From the NCBI GenBank assembly GCA_037447605.1, contig CM074808.1, positions 1,930,734 through 1,994,733 on the forward strand: 64,000 bases of DNA. The letters are read 5' to 3'. This document shows, in pieces, positions 44,802-58,656 of the stretch. The position numbers were made by a program, and so were the translations under genes. The DNA comes from Zygnema circumcarinatum (taxonomy: Eukaryota; Streptophyta; Zygnematophyceae; Zygnematales; Zygnemataceae). Below the pieces are notes generated by a model. The model made no database searches. It had not been told where the DNA came from and worked only from the letters and a program-made list of their open reading frames with translations. Numbering within the stretch: position 1 is the stretch's first letter; each line of letters opens with the position of its first letter.

Positions 44802-47085
44802 CTAGCGGAGATATGCCATCTGCGCTGCTGGACGCGGGTCATCCGCTGCCTCCGCCTGGCATTTCCCGAAACATATAAGACAACGTAAGCATCATATCAA
44901 AATGGTAGAAAGCATGAGAAGCACAAACATGGGCAAACTCCTGCCTAGCTCTTTACAGCAGATAGACCCAGTCACTGAACTCAGAATCTCTTCAGTACAG
45001 AAAACGCAGACACCAGTTTGCGTGGCAACAGGCCATCTACAAAGTGGACCCTTCCCTCCCGCCAAATGAGCCCCGTGAACGAGCAGCAGCATTACCTGAG
45101 GCTGGGCAGGCCTGCTGCCATGCGGGGCAGTTGGCAGCTGAAGCTCCGAGTCAGCAATTTCAGGTTCAGCTGACGCTGGTTGCAAGTATGCAGGCAACGA
45201 GTCGGTGTCAGCCTCCGTCCCCATGTCTGCCTCCAGCGCATCAAGTTCTGCAGAATACCAACCCACGCAGGGACAGGAAATAAAACGCTGTTCAGTGAAC
45301 AGCAGTAGAAAGGCATAGAAGAGAAAACGTTTATCCAAAATTGCTCTATGCTGTCGACTCCAGTCCTTAGCTTCAGGCTTGAGGGAATGAGCAGTGCACA
45401 ATTACAAGTGTCTAGTGTAAAATGAAAAAGCCCCACATTTGATGCATATGCACAACGGAAAGAGAAACCTTCCAGCCAAAAGGAACTGGAGTTCTATGGC
45501 AGTTGAAAATACCTCCCAAAAGGTCATCTTCATCCAAGTCATCTGGCACACCATAACTGCGACCCAAAGTCTCTTGGATTTCAGAGCTGTAGTCCATAAG
45601 GTCCATCATGTCATCTTGCATTTTCTGCACCACAGTAACAAAATACCAGTCAAATTATAGTCCTGTTTGTACTCAATGTAACTTCAGATAAAACTCGATT
45701 TGCAAAAGCAAGACATCATAAAGGCCAATCAAGTCACATACATCCACGTCGTCAATCTTCAAAGTCTTCATTTGTCCCTTAAGTTCCTTGTTCGCTGCTT
45801 TCATTGCTGCCATCTGCACCCAACCGCCCATCATCTTCGAATCAGAGCCTCTCATCACCATCTCTTCAAAACGTGAGCAAGATTGCAGAGTTCCAAAGCA
45901 ACCGTGACATGTGTTTTCCCTGCACAACCAAGAGTCAAAAAGCTGAACGACACATGCTATCGCCTTCAAGACGATGGGACATGATACTGGCATTGTGGAG
46001 CTTGCAAAAAAAATATCTAGGCACTTCTAACATTAACATTAACAGCCTTAACCATCAACACCTTGACTTTTGCTATAGATGTAAAACTGACGCATCAGTT
46101 GGGCTTGCTGAGCTCACCGTTTGTTGCGCATCTTTAAGACCTTCACTGGCGAAAGACACTTGTTCTAGGTTGAAACTCTGGTTATAAAGGTTATCCCTTT
46201 GTCCCTCAAACCTGGCACAAGCTCGTTTCACGCACTTTAACGACCAGATATTGAGAATCTTGCTTCAGCAGTCACACCAAGTGATTACTGAAATCAAAGT
46301 GGCTTTCGTTTCTCATGATCGCACAGCAAACCAGAAACAATGTCGAAGTGTAAACATTGCAGGACGGACAGGAATGCATGGGGCAAAAAGCCATGTGTAT
46401 ACCATTTACTGCATACAAATGGTTGGACCGTATCTGGAATGAAAAACAAACAAAAGGGGCGAAAATGCATCGAGATTGAGGAGTACACTCTGAGAAAACA
46501 CGCCGTTACGAGTATCTGGACTCACCAAAAAATATTTATCGCTTCACAAAGACCTGCTTGATACTGGACAATCCAAGCTCCCTCACACTTGGACGCCCAA
46601 GACTTAAAAAAAATTCCTAAGCACACGTATGCATGCTTGAATAGCATCATTCCGTACATGCGAAGATACGCTCCACATACAGAAAAGGATTTTTTACCGA
46701 CTGCAAGAGTAAGCTTACATTTTTTTCTGCCGAAGAAGCCGCATGGCCCGAGCTTTAATGGCCTCCTGAGCTGGCCCTGGCCTCGTGCGCTTTATTTGTT
46801 CTCTATACTTGAACAACTCTGCGTCCAGCTTCCGTATCTTCTCATCGATGTTATCTCCTCGTTTATTTATCTGCATTCAGGCCGTTTGCTTTGTGTGAGA
46901 GACTGCGAAATCTGCAAACTGCAATTTAAACCTAATTTTTTGCCCATTCGTGGCTGCTGAAATGGTCCAAATAAGACGAGCATAAACACTGAATAATTAT
47001 TGAGAGGAGGCATTACTCTTTCATTCGACTCCTCCAACGTCGGAGGAGGAACCTTATCCTTCTTCACTCCAAAGACGCGCCGCAT
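44802..47085 (-). CDS. VPS60: CHMP5/VPS60, ESCRT-III-associated protein
   Basis: SNF7-family coiled-coil protein that works with LIP5/Vta1 and VPS4 in multivesicular-body sorting and ESCRT-III remodelling. Seven exons in phase: 47085-47017, 46870-46719, 46211-46118, 45813-45742, 45624-45513, 45247-45096, 44855-44802, 234 residues, close to family length. Landmarks: MRRVFGVKKDK with PPPT, KLDAELFKYREQIKRTRPGP, EAIKARAMRLLRQKKM, GQRDNLYNQSFNLEQVSFA, AANKELKGQMKTLKIDDVD, MMDLMDYSSEIQETLGRSYG, VPDDLDEDDLLGELDALEAD. The last exon (AEAADDPRPAAQMAYLR) is short and its acceptor has alternatives (a downstream GAG or CAG). Basic N-terminal helices and an acidic C-terminus are as expected. Confidence 0.95.
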
Positions 47086-47580
47086 GGTCACTCCTCCTGG
47101 TGCCGAAGGTCAGCTAAAAATCAAAAGCTGCCAATTGACCGAGACCTTCCCCCTTTCTTGCCTCCTCAAGCCCTAAACGAACTGCAGCAATCCGCCTCTC
47201 CCTCCAAGCAAGAAAGATTCTGAAGGCCGCCCCCTCCCTCCAGGCGCCCAGCTGCTTCACGGTAGTTTGTGGAACAGCAGCTCGCGCCAGGACGCCTCTG
47301 TCTCATGCAAACCCTAAAAGCAGTCTTCCTTGGTCAGCCTGCAGACCGCCTCCGAAGCAACGCCACTGGCTGCGACAAAAATGTTTTTCCCGCTGCCCGT
47401 TTCCTTCGAAGTTGACGAGACCCATTTTGAAAATACATTTTCGAAGAGCAGGACAGCACAGAATATGTTTTCTCTGCCCGTGATCGGTTTCATAAAAATG
47501 GAAAGGTTTTCAATGCTGGTCCCCCCTTGCGTCCGGATGAAGGCCCTTCCCTTCCCTAACAGGCGGCGCCATCGGAGGCC
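47086..47580. promoter_or_regulatory. Shared divergent promoter with telo-box
   Basis: About 495 bp between two opposed starts. AAACCCTAAA at about 47304 is a telo-box, common in plant promoters of translation-related genes. Opposed open frames of about 105-125 codons occupy the region on both strands, but neither shows a recognised domain. Part may be upstream untranslated or transit-peptide sequence of the RlmH-type gene. Confidence 0.45.
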
Positions 47581-48312
47581 ATGCTCTTTCAGGCCCTTCA
47601 GGGCGTCCATGGCGGCCAAGGTCTCGCCCAGCATCTCCCCCTATCCCACATATCGAAGAACGATCACAATCAGCATACTGTGTGTATTCACAGCGTTTTT
47701 CTAAGGCAGCAAGAGCGTAGGCTTGAATTATATACGTCTCACGATTACTGGTGCAGGACTATAGGCAGAACAGCCTTGAGGATTCATGGTGAGGGCAGCA
47801 GCAAGCTCAATATACCTACTGCCTATGGCGGCTCTGTCCGTAGTCTTCCCATCCGGCTTATATCTGTCGGGAAGTCTCGGAGTCCGGGCACACATCTCCT
47901 CGTTGAACAATACAGCTCAAAGATAAAGCGGTATTGCCCCTTCGAGGAGCTGCAATTGCGACCGAACCCTAAAAATAGTCCTGAGGCGCATGTTCAGATT
48001 CTTGCAGAGGGAGAGCGCGTGTTGCGATCTTTAAACTCGCGGGACTTCGTGGTCGTGCTCGATGAGAGGGGGAAAAAGTTGAACTCAGAGCAGTTTGCAA
48101 GTCTCATTGCCAGCGCGGGAGAGTCTGCAGCATCGGCTATAGTGGTTTGTGTGGGAGGTCCCTACGGCCATGGCGACGCTGTGCGGCAGCGTGCTGACTG
48201 CATCGTGTGCCTGTCGTCCATGGTGCTCAACCACGAAGTAGCGCTTGTCGTAGCAATGGAGCAGCTTTACCGGGCTTGGACAATTTTACGAGGAGAGAAA
48301 TACCATCACTGA
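47581..48312 (+). CDS. RlmH-type SPOUT rRNA methyltransferase, organelle-type
   Basis: Homolog of bacterial RlmH (YbeA), which methylates N3 of a pseudouridine in helix 69 of the large-subunit rRNA. Plant members are predicted to be organellar. The conserved domain starts near residue 85 with VRSLPIRLISVGKSRSPGTH. It continues with FVVVLDERGKKLNSEQFAS and VCVGGPYGHG (SAM knot), then CLSSMVLNHEVALVVAMEQL and YRAWTILRGEKYHH, the characteristic extreme C-terminus. The drawn start at 47581 is the first in-frame ATG and gives an extension of about 85 residues that may be a targeting peptide. A downstream start or an upstream exon is possible. Confidence 0.88.
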   Translation: MLFQALQGVHGGQGLAQHLPLSHISKNDHNQHTVCIHSVFLRQQERRLELYTSHDYWCRTIGRTALRIHGEGSSKLNIPTAYGGSVRSLPIRLISVGKSRSPGTHLLVEQYSSKIKRYCPFEELQLRPNPKNSPEAHVQILAEGERVLRSLNSRDFVVVLDERGKKLNSEQFASLIASAGESAASAIVVCVGGPYGHGDAVRQRADCIVCLSSMVLNHEVALVVAMEQLYRAWTILRGEKYHH

Positions 48313-49418
48313 ATTCATCGCTTTCGCTTCGATGAAGGTGCCAAGTGCGCCCAAGCATCGTGATCTGTGTGCTGCTTGCGCAGTCGGAGCGCAGAGTAAT
48401 AAGTGTGCCATATTCGTCACTGCAACTCCTCAGGTTAGGATGAGCATCATTGCCCTGCGCTTACACCTACCTGTTAATTGCACCATCTCCCTCCCTGTTG
48501 AGAATGGACGCTTGCCACGAAAATTTTACAAGATGCAGGTCCTGCTTCCACCTCTGTTTTTCACCTTAGCACAAAAGTTGTCTATAGTTGTGGAATAAGT
48601 TTAAAAGTGAGTTTTTCACGCACAGGAAATTCTATTTATCCTCTCTTGCACTTAGCTCACGTCTAACCAGACGTAGTCTACGTCTGGTTGTGATGCGGAA
48701 TAAAAAATCCTCCATCGACTCTCAACTTTTTCATCTGGTGGCCTCACTCCTGAGTTTCTATCTCCAATCCAATGACTGGAGTCACACATCTATGCCCAAA
48801 AGAGCACGTCAATAAAGAATCATGTGCATCGCTTTGCAACAACATGCGGCATCAGCATATACCAGGATGTTTTACAATATATTACTCAACTTTTGCAGTT
48901 GTACCGCAAGTACTCCAGCGATGTGTGCAGCCAGCTTTTGGGTGCATTGAATCTAAACCTTGTTCAAGCATCAAAAGCTTTTAAGCACCTGGCTTGAGAG
49001 CATCGTTGAGCTTTCTGAGATTGGCCGAGATGAGGCGCGGAACTCTTATACCCCAAAAAAATCAACAGTATCCAAAATGTTCAATTTCAGGAGCACATTT
49101 ATGAGTCCGTGGACGCATCGAATACCTGCAACCAAATCCATGTGGTTTGCTCAGTGAACAACAGACAGAAGCAAGCAATACATGATTATTTTCGTTCTTG
49201 CACAGAGAATTGGCGTGATGAGAAAGGCTTCACTTGGAGACACGAGACAAGCCTCTTAAGTTCAGTTGGTTGACTTGGGGCGTGAAATCTGGATTTTAGT
49301 TTTAAGAGCAACTTCTTGCAAGCGTGTGTTCTAAACTCACACTGGGAGATTATATAAATTGGCAAGATTCCAACAGTCTCGACAAAATTGCAGGGCTGGA
49401 ATGAGTGAGACAATAGCC
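48313..49418. other. Convergent 3' flanks of RlmH-type and ERp29-like genes
   Basis: No gene recognised. A compact palindrome CCAGACGTAG-t-CTACGTCTGG lies at about 48667-48687 and could act as a bidirectional terminator or processing hairpin. Confidence 0.5.
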
Positions 49419-52400
49419 CTAAGTGAATTTTAACATTCCTTCAGGTGATCTTACATATGAAGGGTAAAGCAAACCAGCAAGTATGACATGGCCAGTATTA
49501 ACTGTTTTTTTACTGTTCAGAAATGTAAACGCCTCAGCCATTATAGAAAGCACCCGATTCCTGCAAGTTTGCCTGTGGCGCAAGATGAATAGAAACATAA
49601 TCGAGTCCAACATCGCATTCATTCATGGCAACAACCATGCAGTGATGACATCTTCAACCCTCACTCTGTCACTGTATAAACCACTGGAAAACGATCGCTG
49701 TTAGAGCAAGAGTTGGTAACTTACATTGAGGACGTTAATCTTTTTCTTGAGTTCAGTTGCCTTCTCTGGTTTAAGTCCTCCTGCGTCTATGACCCGCTTC
49801 AGTCGGCCCACCTCCTGCCTCACAGAAGCAATCCAAACGAAGAGTGAATTCACACTCGAGTTCTGATAACATGTTCTAGCGGTGTGTGCATGCCATACAG
49901 TGACTTTCCATCAACCAGTTATTTCCAGAACAAGCCATCGTGTATGCAATTTATTTGAATTCAGTACTGGTATTACCCTCGCATGCAGGAGCTGACCAAC
50001 GCCTTCATCTTTCTTCTAGGCTTGCCAGAGCTGCTTAGATTGATTGCCAACTCAATAAGACACATTTCAGCCAGTGTTTTTCTATTAGATGGTGTAGATG
50101 GTGCAGCCACACCTTGCTGATGTAATCGTCACCACGCTTGATTGTATTCGACATCACTTTCACATAGTACGCCCCGGACCTGCACTCGATTTCAAACCGT
50201 AAGGGAGACTGTTACGCTCACCATATTTTCAACAAAGCTATGTACATGCTTTTTAGAAGCTACATTAGAGGGACGCGTTCACCATTTGACTTCACCGTGA
50301 GGCGTACTTCCACACGAATAACATGTTGGTGTACAGAAAATCTCCAAATGTAAAAAAAAAAAAAAAAAAAAAAATGGTTATGGTTATTGTTAGGTTATAT
50401 ACCTGATCTTGACCTAACCAATAGATTTCAGGGTTCTCATGAAAGCCTGTTCTAAAATCAGTGCAACCGCTAGCATCAGATGAAATAATGTAGACCTACT
50501 TGGCATCTTCCTTCTCCAGGTCCTTCACTGCTTCTGCCATCATGTCTGCAACTCTCTCCCGTTCGGTCGGTTGATGCATGAATGCCTTCACCAAGCCCTC
50601 CAGCTTCTTCACCGTCCCAGCCTGTATAATCTCAGAAAAACGGTCAAACATTAAAGACTATTTTTTCATTGTAATGGCACTTAAGTACCAACTGGTCCGA
50701 GTCTGGAGTAAGTAGACCATAGAAGTGCAATGAGTGAAGATAGACTGATATAGCCAGCACTTACTTCAATTGGGAAATGTCTATCCAACATGACCGTGTG
50801 TATGACCACGCAGGCACAAATAAGCCATGTGCAGAACCAGCTCCTCAGAGTCAAAATCTATAGTTCCACGAGTTGCAGAAGTTTAATGGAGAGCTAACCT
50901 TTGTCCCTGATATCATGTACTCCACAATGGCCTGTGCGTTTGTCTCGCCATCATATCTGCAATGAGATTGGTACATCATGGATCATGTAATGCAAAGCAT
51001 TTTAACGCAGTATCAGCAAGTCCTGTAGGTGTCAGAATAGAGTTGTTCAAAGTCAGAGAAGGGTCTCCTGAACCACCTCCGTGAAGCCAAGTTTTGCACT
51101 TTTCATGCAAGTTATGCACCTTTCATGGCAGCAATCTTGTCAAAAAGACGTGGGAGGAAGGGAAGATGAAACCATTTATGTAACAATGGAGACAGAAGAC
51201 TCTTACTCTTCAGGCTTAATAGAGCCCTTCTCGAAGACTTTGAGCGTTGGGTACCTGCAAAGGCGCATATCCCATGAATCGTTAGAATCCATGTGCATCG
51301 TACAGAATGATATTGCTCATTAGACATTGACAAGCCTTTGCTCCTGGAGCTTTCACATGCCATACGCTGTGCGCTATGGTAAAGAGGCTTGCCAACTGGC
51401 CTTTACTCTGTGGCTGCTATGCATGCGTTCATATAAAGGCTTCATAACGGCAGAGAGCACCAGACAGAGCAATGAGTAATGCAGCGTTAAGCACAATGAA
51501 ACGAGAATTACTTCCTCAAGAGCATGACAACGGATTTCTCATCAATGACTGGAATAGCTCAGGTTTGACAGGTGCAAATTTCACGCTACGGGCAATGGAG
51601 GCCTTGACTTTTTTAGCGTAGTGCCTTTTGAACACAGTAGTGGAGGTGGACTTTGGCATTGGGGCCCCACCCGTCAATGTCGAATCTTTCACCAATTTTC
51701 CCTTGCTTTTCAGTATTCACCTGCCAAACGCATCAGCAGCCCCTCAACGCTCAGCTTCATTCTCGCCTTGAATTTTCTTCCTTTCATGACTCCATGTCTA
51801 ACACTCATTCGTCGGAAGGCGGTTGATTTGAATGCATTCACTGATGTTGATTTCTGATGTTTCTGAAACCAGCCTATTCTTATAAAGTTCAAGAGAAAGT
51901 TAGAGCATGGACGCTAGCTAAACAAAACAATGAAACAAATGTATGTTGCGGTTTAGCGTGAAAGACAAAGCTCGAGGAGAAAATGGGGCAAACAGCTTGA
52001 GAAGTGAGCAATGAGCATATGCTAAAAAGTCCAGTTACGAAAGTCATACTACTTTTGCAAAAACGCGAGAGGAAAAAGCCTATGGCTTACCTTTGCGATG
52101 AGCATGTCTGGGTACTTTGCAAGTTCTTCTCCGGCTGCTTTCATATCTTCAATCATGGCCTGGACGTGCTCCCAGCCCAAACAAACAACAAATTTACTTT
52201 GCTGCTCGATTCATGAGGCGAAAAGCATATAGACACTCCAGGCTATTTGCTGATGGAATACCAAAGGTACCATTTCGTGGTGGAAAATGCTGCAAATTCT
52301 TAATCATAGAAAATTGATATGTAGTTGTTGGTTTCAATGATCTGCGAGACACTTTCTGTGAGCTAGCTGTATCTTTCTTTTGTCTTAGATCTGTATTGTA

Positions 52401-53053
52401 CGTGAAAGCAGCTAAGTGTCTAACATGTTCAAACACCTAAACTCCCACGGCACGTGTCCAGGGCTAGATGCAAAACGCCACGAATGTAACAGGATTTTCC
52501 GGAACAGTGTAGTCGAAGTACTACCAGAAACCTTCCCACAAGCTTTTTTTTGAAACAGAGATATGCTTCACCTTCGAATCCGGGCACCAGTGTGCGAAAA
52601 ATTGCACAAAAAAGTCCTTGCTTCCATCCACGAGGATTCGAGGCAGCTCATAGTACATGTGACAAGCTTTTCCAGGAAAGTGTACTTGAATTACTACCAG
52701 AAACCTTCCCAGATTTTTTTTGAAACAGATATATGCTTCACCTTCGAATTCGGGCACCAGTGAGCGTAAAATTGCACAAAAACCTTCTTGCTTCCATCCA
52801 CGACTTTGTCAAATGTCAGCTCATCCAGCTCCAAAACACCTTGCATATGTTGTTCTGGGCCTTTCTCCGCCTCATCCTCAGAATCCTGCATCTCACCCTC
52901 CCCCTCCTCCCCATACTCCGCCGAATAGTCTCCAAAGTCTTCCCCGGGCCCAATGCCGCCGCCCTCTCCACCAGCAGGAGCCGGCCCTGCCAGCAGCAGG
53001 AGAGCAAGCGCGGCCAACAGGAGCAGACACGCCGACCTACAGGAGGCCCGCAT
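49419..53053 (-). CDS. ERp29/PDI-D-like ER protein with degenerate thioredoxin site
   Basis: ER-lumen folding factor. In-phase exons: 53053-52742, 52168-52091, 51720-51671, 51254-51207, 50956-50899, 50621-50500, 50179-50113, 49814-49725, and a tentative last exon 49532-49419 (about 312 residues). A signal peptide (ACLLLLAALALLLLAG) is followed by an acidic linker. Next comes a thioredoxin fold: LDELTFDKVVDGSKKVFVQF, YAHWCPNSK, EDMKAAGEELAKYPDMLIAK, VNTEKQGKIGERFDIDG, YPTLKVFEKGSIKPEEYDG. An ERp29-C helical domain follows: VKKLEGLVKAFMHQ, SGAYYVKVMSNTIKRGDDYI, EVGRLKRVIDAGGLKPEKA. The usual CGHC reads CPNS, so the second redox Cys is missing. A second, diverged copy of the active-site exon segment lies in intron 1. 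I see no ER-retention signal in the tentative last exon, which weakens that exon. Confidence 0.85.
52500..52805 (-). repeat. Tandem duplication of the active-site exon segment
   Basis: About 155-165 bp occurs twice: GTGGATGGAAGCAAG through HWCPNSK and its donor, then TTTCTGGTAGTA; and again as VDGSKDFFVQFFAHWCPDSK with the same donor and trailing sequence. The downstream copy lies in intron 1 and lacks an obvious acceptor in phase, so it is probably a dead or alternative exon. Confidence 0.85.
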
Positions 53054-53974
53054 GGCTGCTGCCGCCTTCCCTGCTGCAACCTGCCCACTCCGCCACTCCC
53101 TCCCTCCCCTGCCCCTCTCCTCCCCCCCTGCCCCTCTCCTCCCCCCCTGCGACTCCGCCCCCTCGCCTTTTACAGAAGCTTGGCCAGTTGGCCTCCTTTG
53201 AAGCTTCCTTGGTCAGCAAAGCCACTCACAACTTGCCACGTCTGCATAATTTATGACATGGCAGTTTCTGATTGGTTCCTAACTAATACCGTACGGAAGA
53301 CTTGACATCGTACGGTACGGTACCTTGTGTGTCGATTTCGGGCCTGCGTGCCTGCGCTGCATGGATGGATGGATGGGTGGATAGATGGAAAACAGATTTC
53401 TCCTTCTCACGTAGAGCAAGGAAAATGGCATTGAACTCACGATGGCGAGGCAAAAGACAAAAGACAAAAGACAAAAGCAACATGTGGAACCACGAGGAAC
53501 TGGTCGCAAAGGACCTAAGAACAAAAGACAAAATCTAGGAACGGAAAACTACGCCTCGGCGCAACAACGCAGCCCCTAGAAGCAGCCGAATCACATGGTC
53601 ATTCTGCAGCGGCGGAGGGGCTCGCCCTTGTTCTCACTGATTTTGCCCTTCTCTGCGCTTTATGTGGCTGCCAAAAAGGCGCATTTCTGGGAGTGGCTGT
53701 ATTGATACATGTCAATAAAAGACGAAAACAATTGAGGAACACAAGTTTTTACGATAAAAGCTAAAATTAAATCGTGGTTACCATATGAAATTGAACGAAC
53801 TCAAATGAAAGAGTATGTGTAACAGCAGCAGCAACACTACTGTGACAACACATGCAATTATTTACTGCCCAAATCCGTTTCTTCGAGGCAACCATTTAAA
53901 AATAGACCACAGAAACCAAGAACCTGAATACTTCGTTCAGTCAAAATCAATAAAGAAACAACACTATCCGTTGT
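53054..53974. other. Intergenic, ERp29-like and JmjC genes
   Basis: No gene. A C/T-rich CCCCTCTCCTCCCCCCTG tandem at about 53108-53150 lies just upstream of the ERp29-like start. A GGAT/GATG microsatellite is at about 53361-53388. Dispersed-block copy 3 follows at 53416-53520. Poly-A candidates AATAAA lie near 53715 (plus) and 53949. Confidence 0.55.
53416..53520 (-). repeat. Dispersed ~100-bp block, copy 3
   Basis: Minus strand: TTAGGTCCTTTGCGACCAGT, CCTCGTGGTTCCACATGTTG, a local (CTTTTGT)n expansion, CTCGCCATCGTGAGTTCAAT and GCCATTTTCCTTGC. It is nearly identical to copy 1 apart from the heptamer expansion. Confidence 0.85.
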
Positions 53975-56687
<2,713 letters not shown>

Positions 56688-57078
56688 GGCCGCAAGAGCC
56701 TGGTGGAGCGAACCAACGACCTCAAGTGCTTCAAGAGGCGAGATATGAATCTCTCTCCCTCAGGTTTTAGTTTTTTAGGGGGGGAACCTTAGGTTTTAGT
56801 GGGGGAAGATTGTGAAGGTTGATCGAGCCTTCAAGTTTGGAGTTCAGAGGTTTAGGGCGGGGGCCTATCTCAGGCGCTCTCCATGCACGCAGTTCAGTTC
56901 CCCGTCAGACGACAGTTGAGGAACAAGCTCCCGTTCCGTTGGCTCAGGAAGAATATCCTGAGATTTCTCCCCGGCAGATCTTTTTGGGGTTATAGATTCA
57001 CCAAATCAGATAGTAAAGACCAGATCTGACTTTCGTATCAGATTGTCTGTACGGCTAGTATCAAAACGATTTACAGTA
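56688..57078. promoter_or_regulatory. JmjC gene upstream region
   Basis: Short stretch between the start codon and the first MITE. TTAGTTTTTTAGGGGGG and CTTAGGTTTTAG words occur at 56765-56800. No further motif is certain. Confidence 0.35.
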
Positions 57079-57564
57079 CAGTCAACAGTCCTCATATTTT
57101 CGCCATGGTTTTGGCAAATATGAGGCGAAAATATTGATTTTTGCAAATAGATGGTTCGTGTTACCAATAGACGGGCGGTATTGTTAGCGTTCATGTTGAA
57201 CCGTACGTATCGTACCGTACCATATCGTACCGTATCGTACCGTGTCGTTCAGTATCGTGTCGTATCGTGTCGTATCGGAGCCAAAAAGGAGGAAAGACGA
57301 GCGAGCGCCTCGTACGCCGGCACGTGCGGGAAGATTCGGTGAGTTTTGCTGAAGCCCGTAACGGCTAGTACAGCAAGTACGGCAAGTACGGCTAGTAACG
57401 GTTTTTAAGTTTTTTAGGGTTTCTAGGGTTTTAGGGGTACGGATATTACGGGTACTACGGCTAACACAGAGTTACCGTACAAAAAGGTGGTTTCGGCAAA
57501 ATCGGGGCGAATTTCTTGGGGACGCTCTACTGTACAGGGTGGAAAATATGAGGACTGTTGACTG
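57079..57564. mobile_element. TA-flanked MITE A (Tc1/mariner- or pogo-like), 486 bp
   Basis: TIRs CAGTCAACAGTCCTCATATT / AATATGAGGACTGTTGACTG are directly flanked by TA on each side. Subterminal words ATTTTCGCCATGGTTT and GGTTTCGGCAAAATCGGGGC are shared with MITE B. The interior carries a (TCGTA/CCGTA)n microsatellite at about 57200-57285. CAGT ends plus a TA duplication fit the pogo/Tigger style of the Tc1/mariner superfamily. No ORF. Confidence 0.85.
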
Positions 57565-57590
57565 TACGAGAATCTCTCATGAAAGATCTT

Positions 57591-58648
57591 GGAAAATGAT
57601 ACAGCGGCCCCACTTTTTGGATATCGGCGCCCCCTTTTGGGAAAAAATGTACTTCTTTTTTTGGCTAATCACCCCCCCCCCCCTTGGATCTTTCGGGAGG
57701 AGAGATCTTGTAGCCAATCGGACCCCGCGCATCGCGCGCAGGATCCGACTGTGCACCGACGTACGGCGCCGCGCATCGCGGCGCGGCCCGCGAGATGCGG
57801 CGAGCCTACGGAAACGTTGTCCTCACCTGACCCTTTTGGGTCAGAGGTTGCCACGTGGCAGTCTTCCATTGGACAGCCCTGCTGCCGGTCCCCCATGCCG
57901 ATACAGTGGACCCCCATAATATTTTCGCCATGGTTTCGGCAAATACTGGGCGAAAATTTTGCATTTTGCAAATATAAGGTCCGTGTTACCAATAGGCGAG
58001 CGGTATTATGTTAGAGTTCATGTATGTATGTATGTATGTACGTATCGTATCGTATCGCATCGTACCGTGCTTTTAGATACACGAGCTCCTATTGGTGCCG
58101 TAAGTACACCGTACGATTTAGAGATTTTATTCGTACTTACCGTACAGCGTAAAAGCGTGACCCATGTTTGAAATCCGTTTCGATTAACAGATTTTGTATT
58201 AGAGAATAGGTCAGGTTAGGTTAACACCCCTAATACGTTAACATTGAGTTACCGTACAAAAAGGTGGTTTCGGCAAAATCGGGGCGAATTTCTTGGAGAC
58301 GCACTGTACAAGGTGGAAAATATTATGGGGGTCCACTGTATCGGCATGGGGGACCGGCAGCAGGGCTGTCCAATGGAAGACTGCCACGTGGCAACCTCTG
58401 ACCCAAAAGGGTCAGGTGAGGACAACGTTTCCGTAGGCTCGCCGCATCTCGCGGGCCGCGCCGCGATGCGCGGCGCCGTACGTCGATGCACGGTCGGATC
58501 CTGCGCGCGAGGCGCGGGGTCCGATTGGCTACAAGATCTCTCCTCCCGAAAGATCCAAGGGGGGGGATGATTAGCCAAAAAAAAAAGTACAATTTTTCCC
58601 AAAAAGGGGCGCCGATATCCAAAGAGTGGGGCCGCTGTATCATTTTCC
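57591..58648. mobile_element. Fold-back Mutator-like MITE C, near-perfect palindrome with nested MITE
   Basis: Arms 57591-57903 and 58339-58648 are almost identical inverted copies. They begin GGAAAATGATACAGCGGCCC and include GGATATCGGCGCCCC, TTGGATCTTTCGGGAGG and GCCACGTGGCA. The flank AAGATCTT (57583-57590 and 58649-58656) is an 8-bp direct repeat, though being palindromic it is weaker evidence alone. MITE B separates the arms. The layout of the ends resembles the element at 33043-34108. Confidence 0.88.
57904..58338. mobile_element. TA-flanked MITE B, 435 bp, nested in MITE C
   Basis: TIRs CAGTGGACCCCCATAATATT / AATATTATGGGGGTCCACTG are flanked by TA. The interior matches MITE A in order: ATTTTCGCCATGGTTTCGGC, GTGTTACCAATAG, a (TATG/TCGTA)n microsatellite, then ACCGTACAAAAAGGTGG and GGGGCGAATTTCTTGG. 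It sits at the symmetry centre of the host element. Confidence 0.88.
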
Positions 58649-58656
58649 AAGATCTT

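Noticed and set aside
47314-47634. 106-codon minus-strand frame opposite the RlmH-type gene start
   Set aside because: It overlaps the likely divergent promoter and the plus-strand coding start. No domain or splice partner was seen.
57589-58650. Matching 126-171 codon frames in the arms of MITE C on both strands
   Set aside because: They are the same inverted-repeat DNA read twice. The text is Arg/Pro-rich with no domain.
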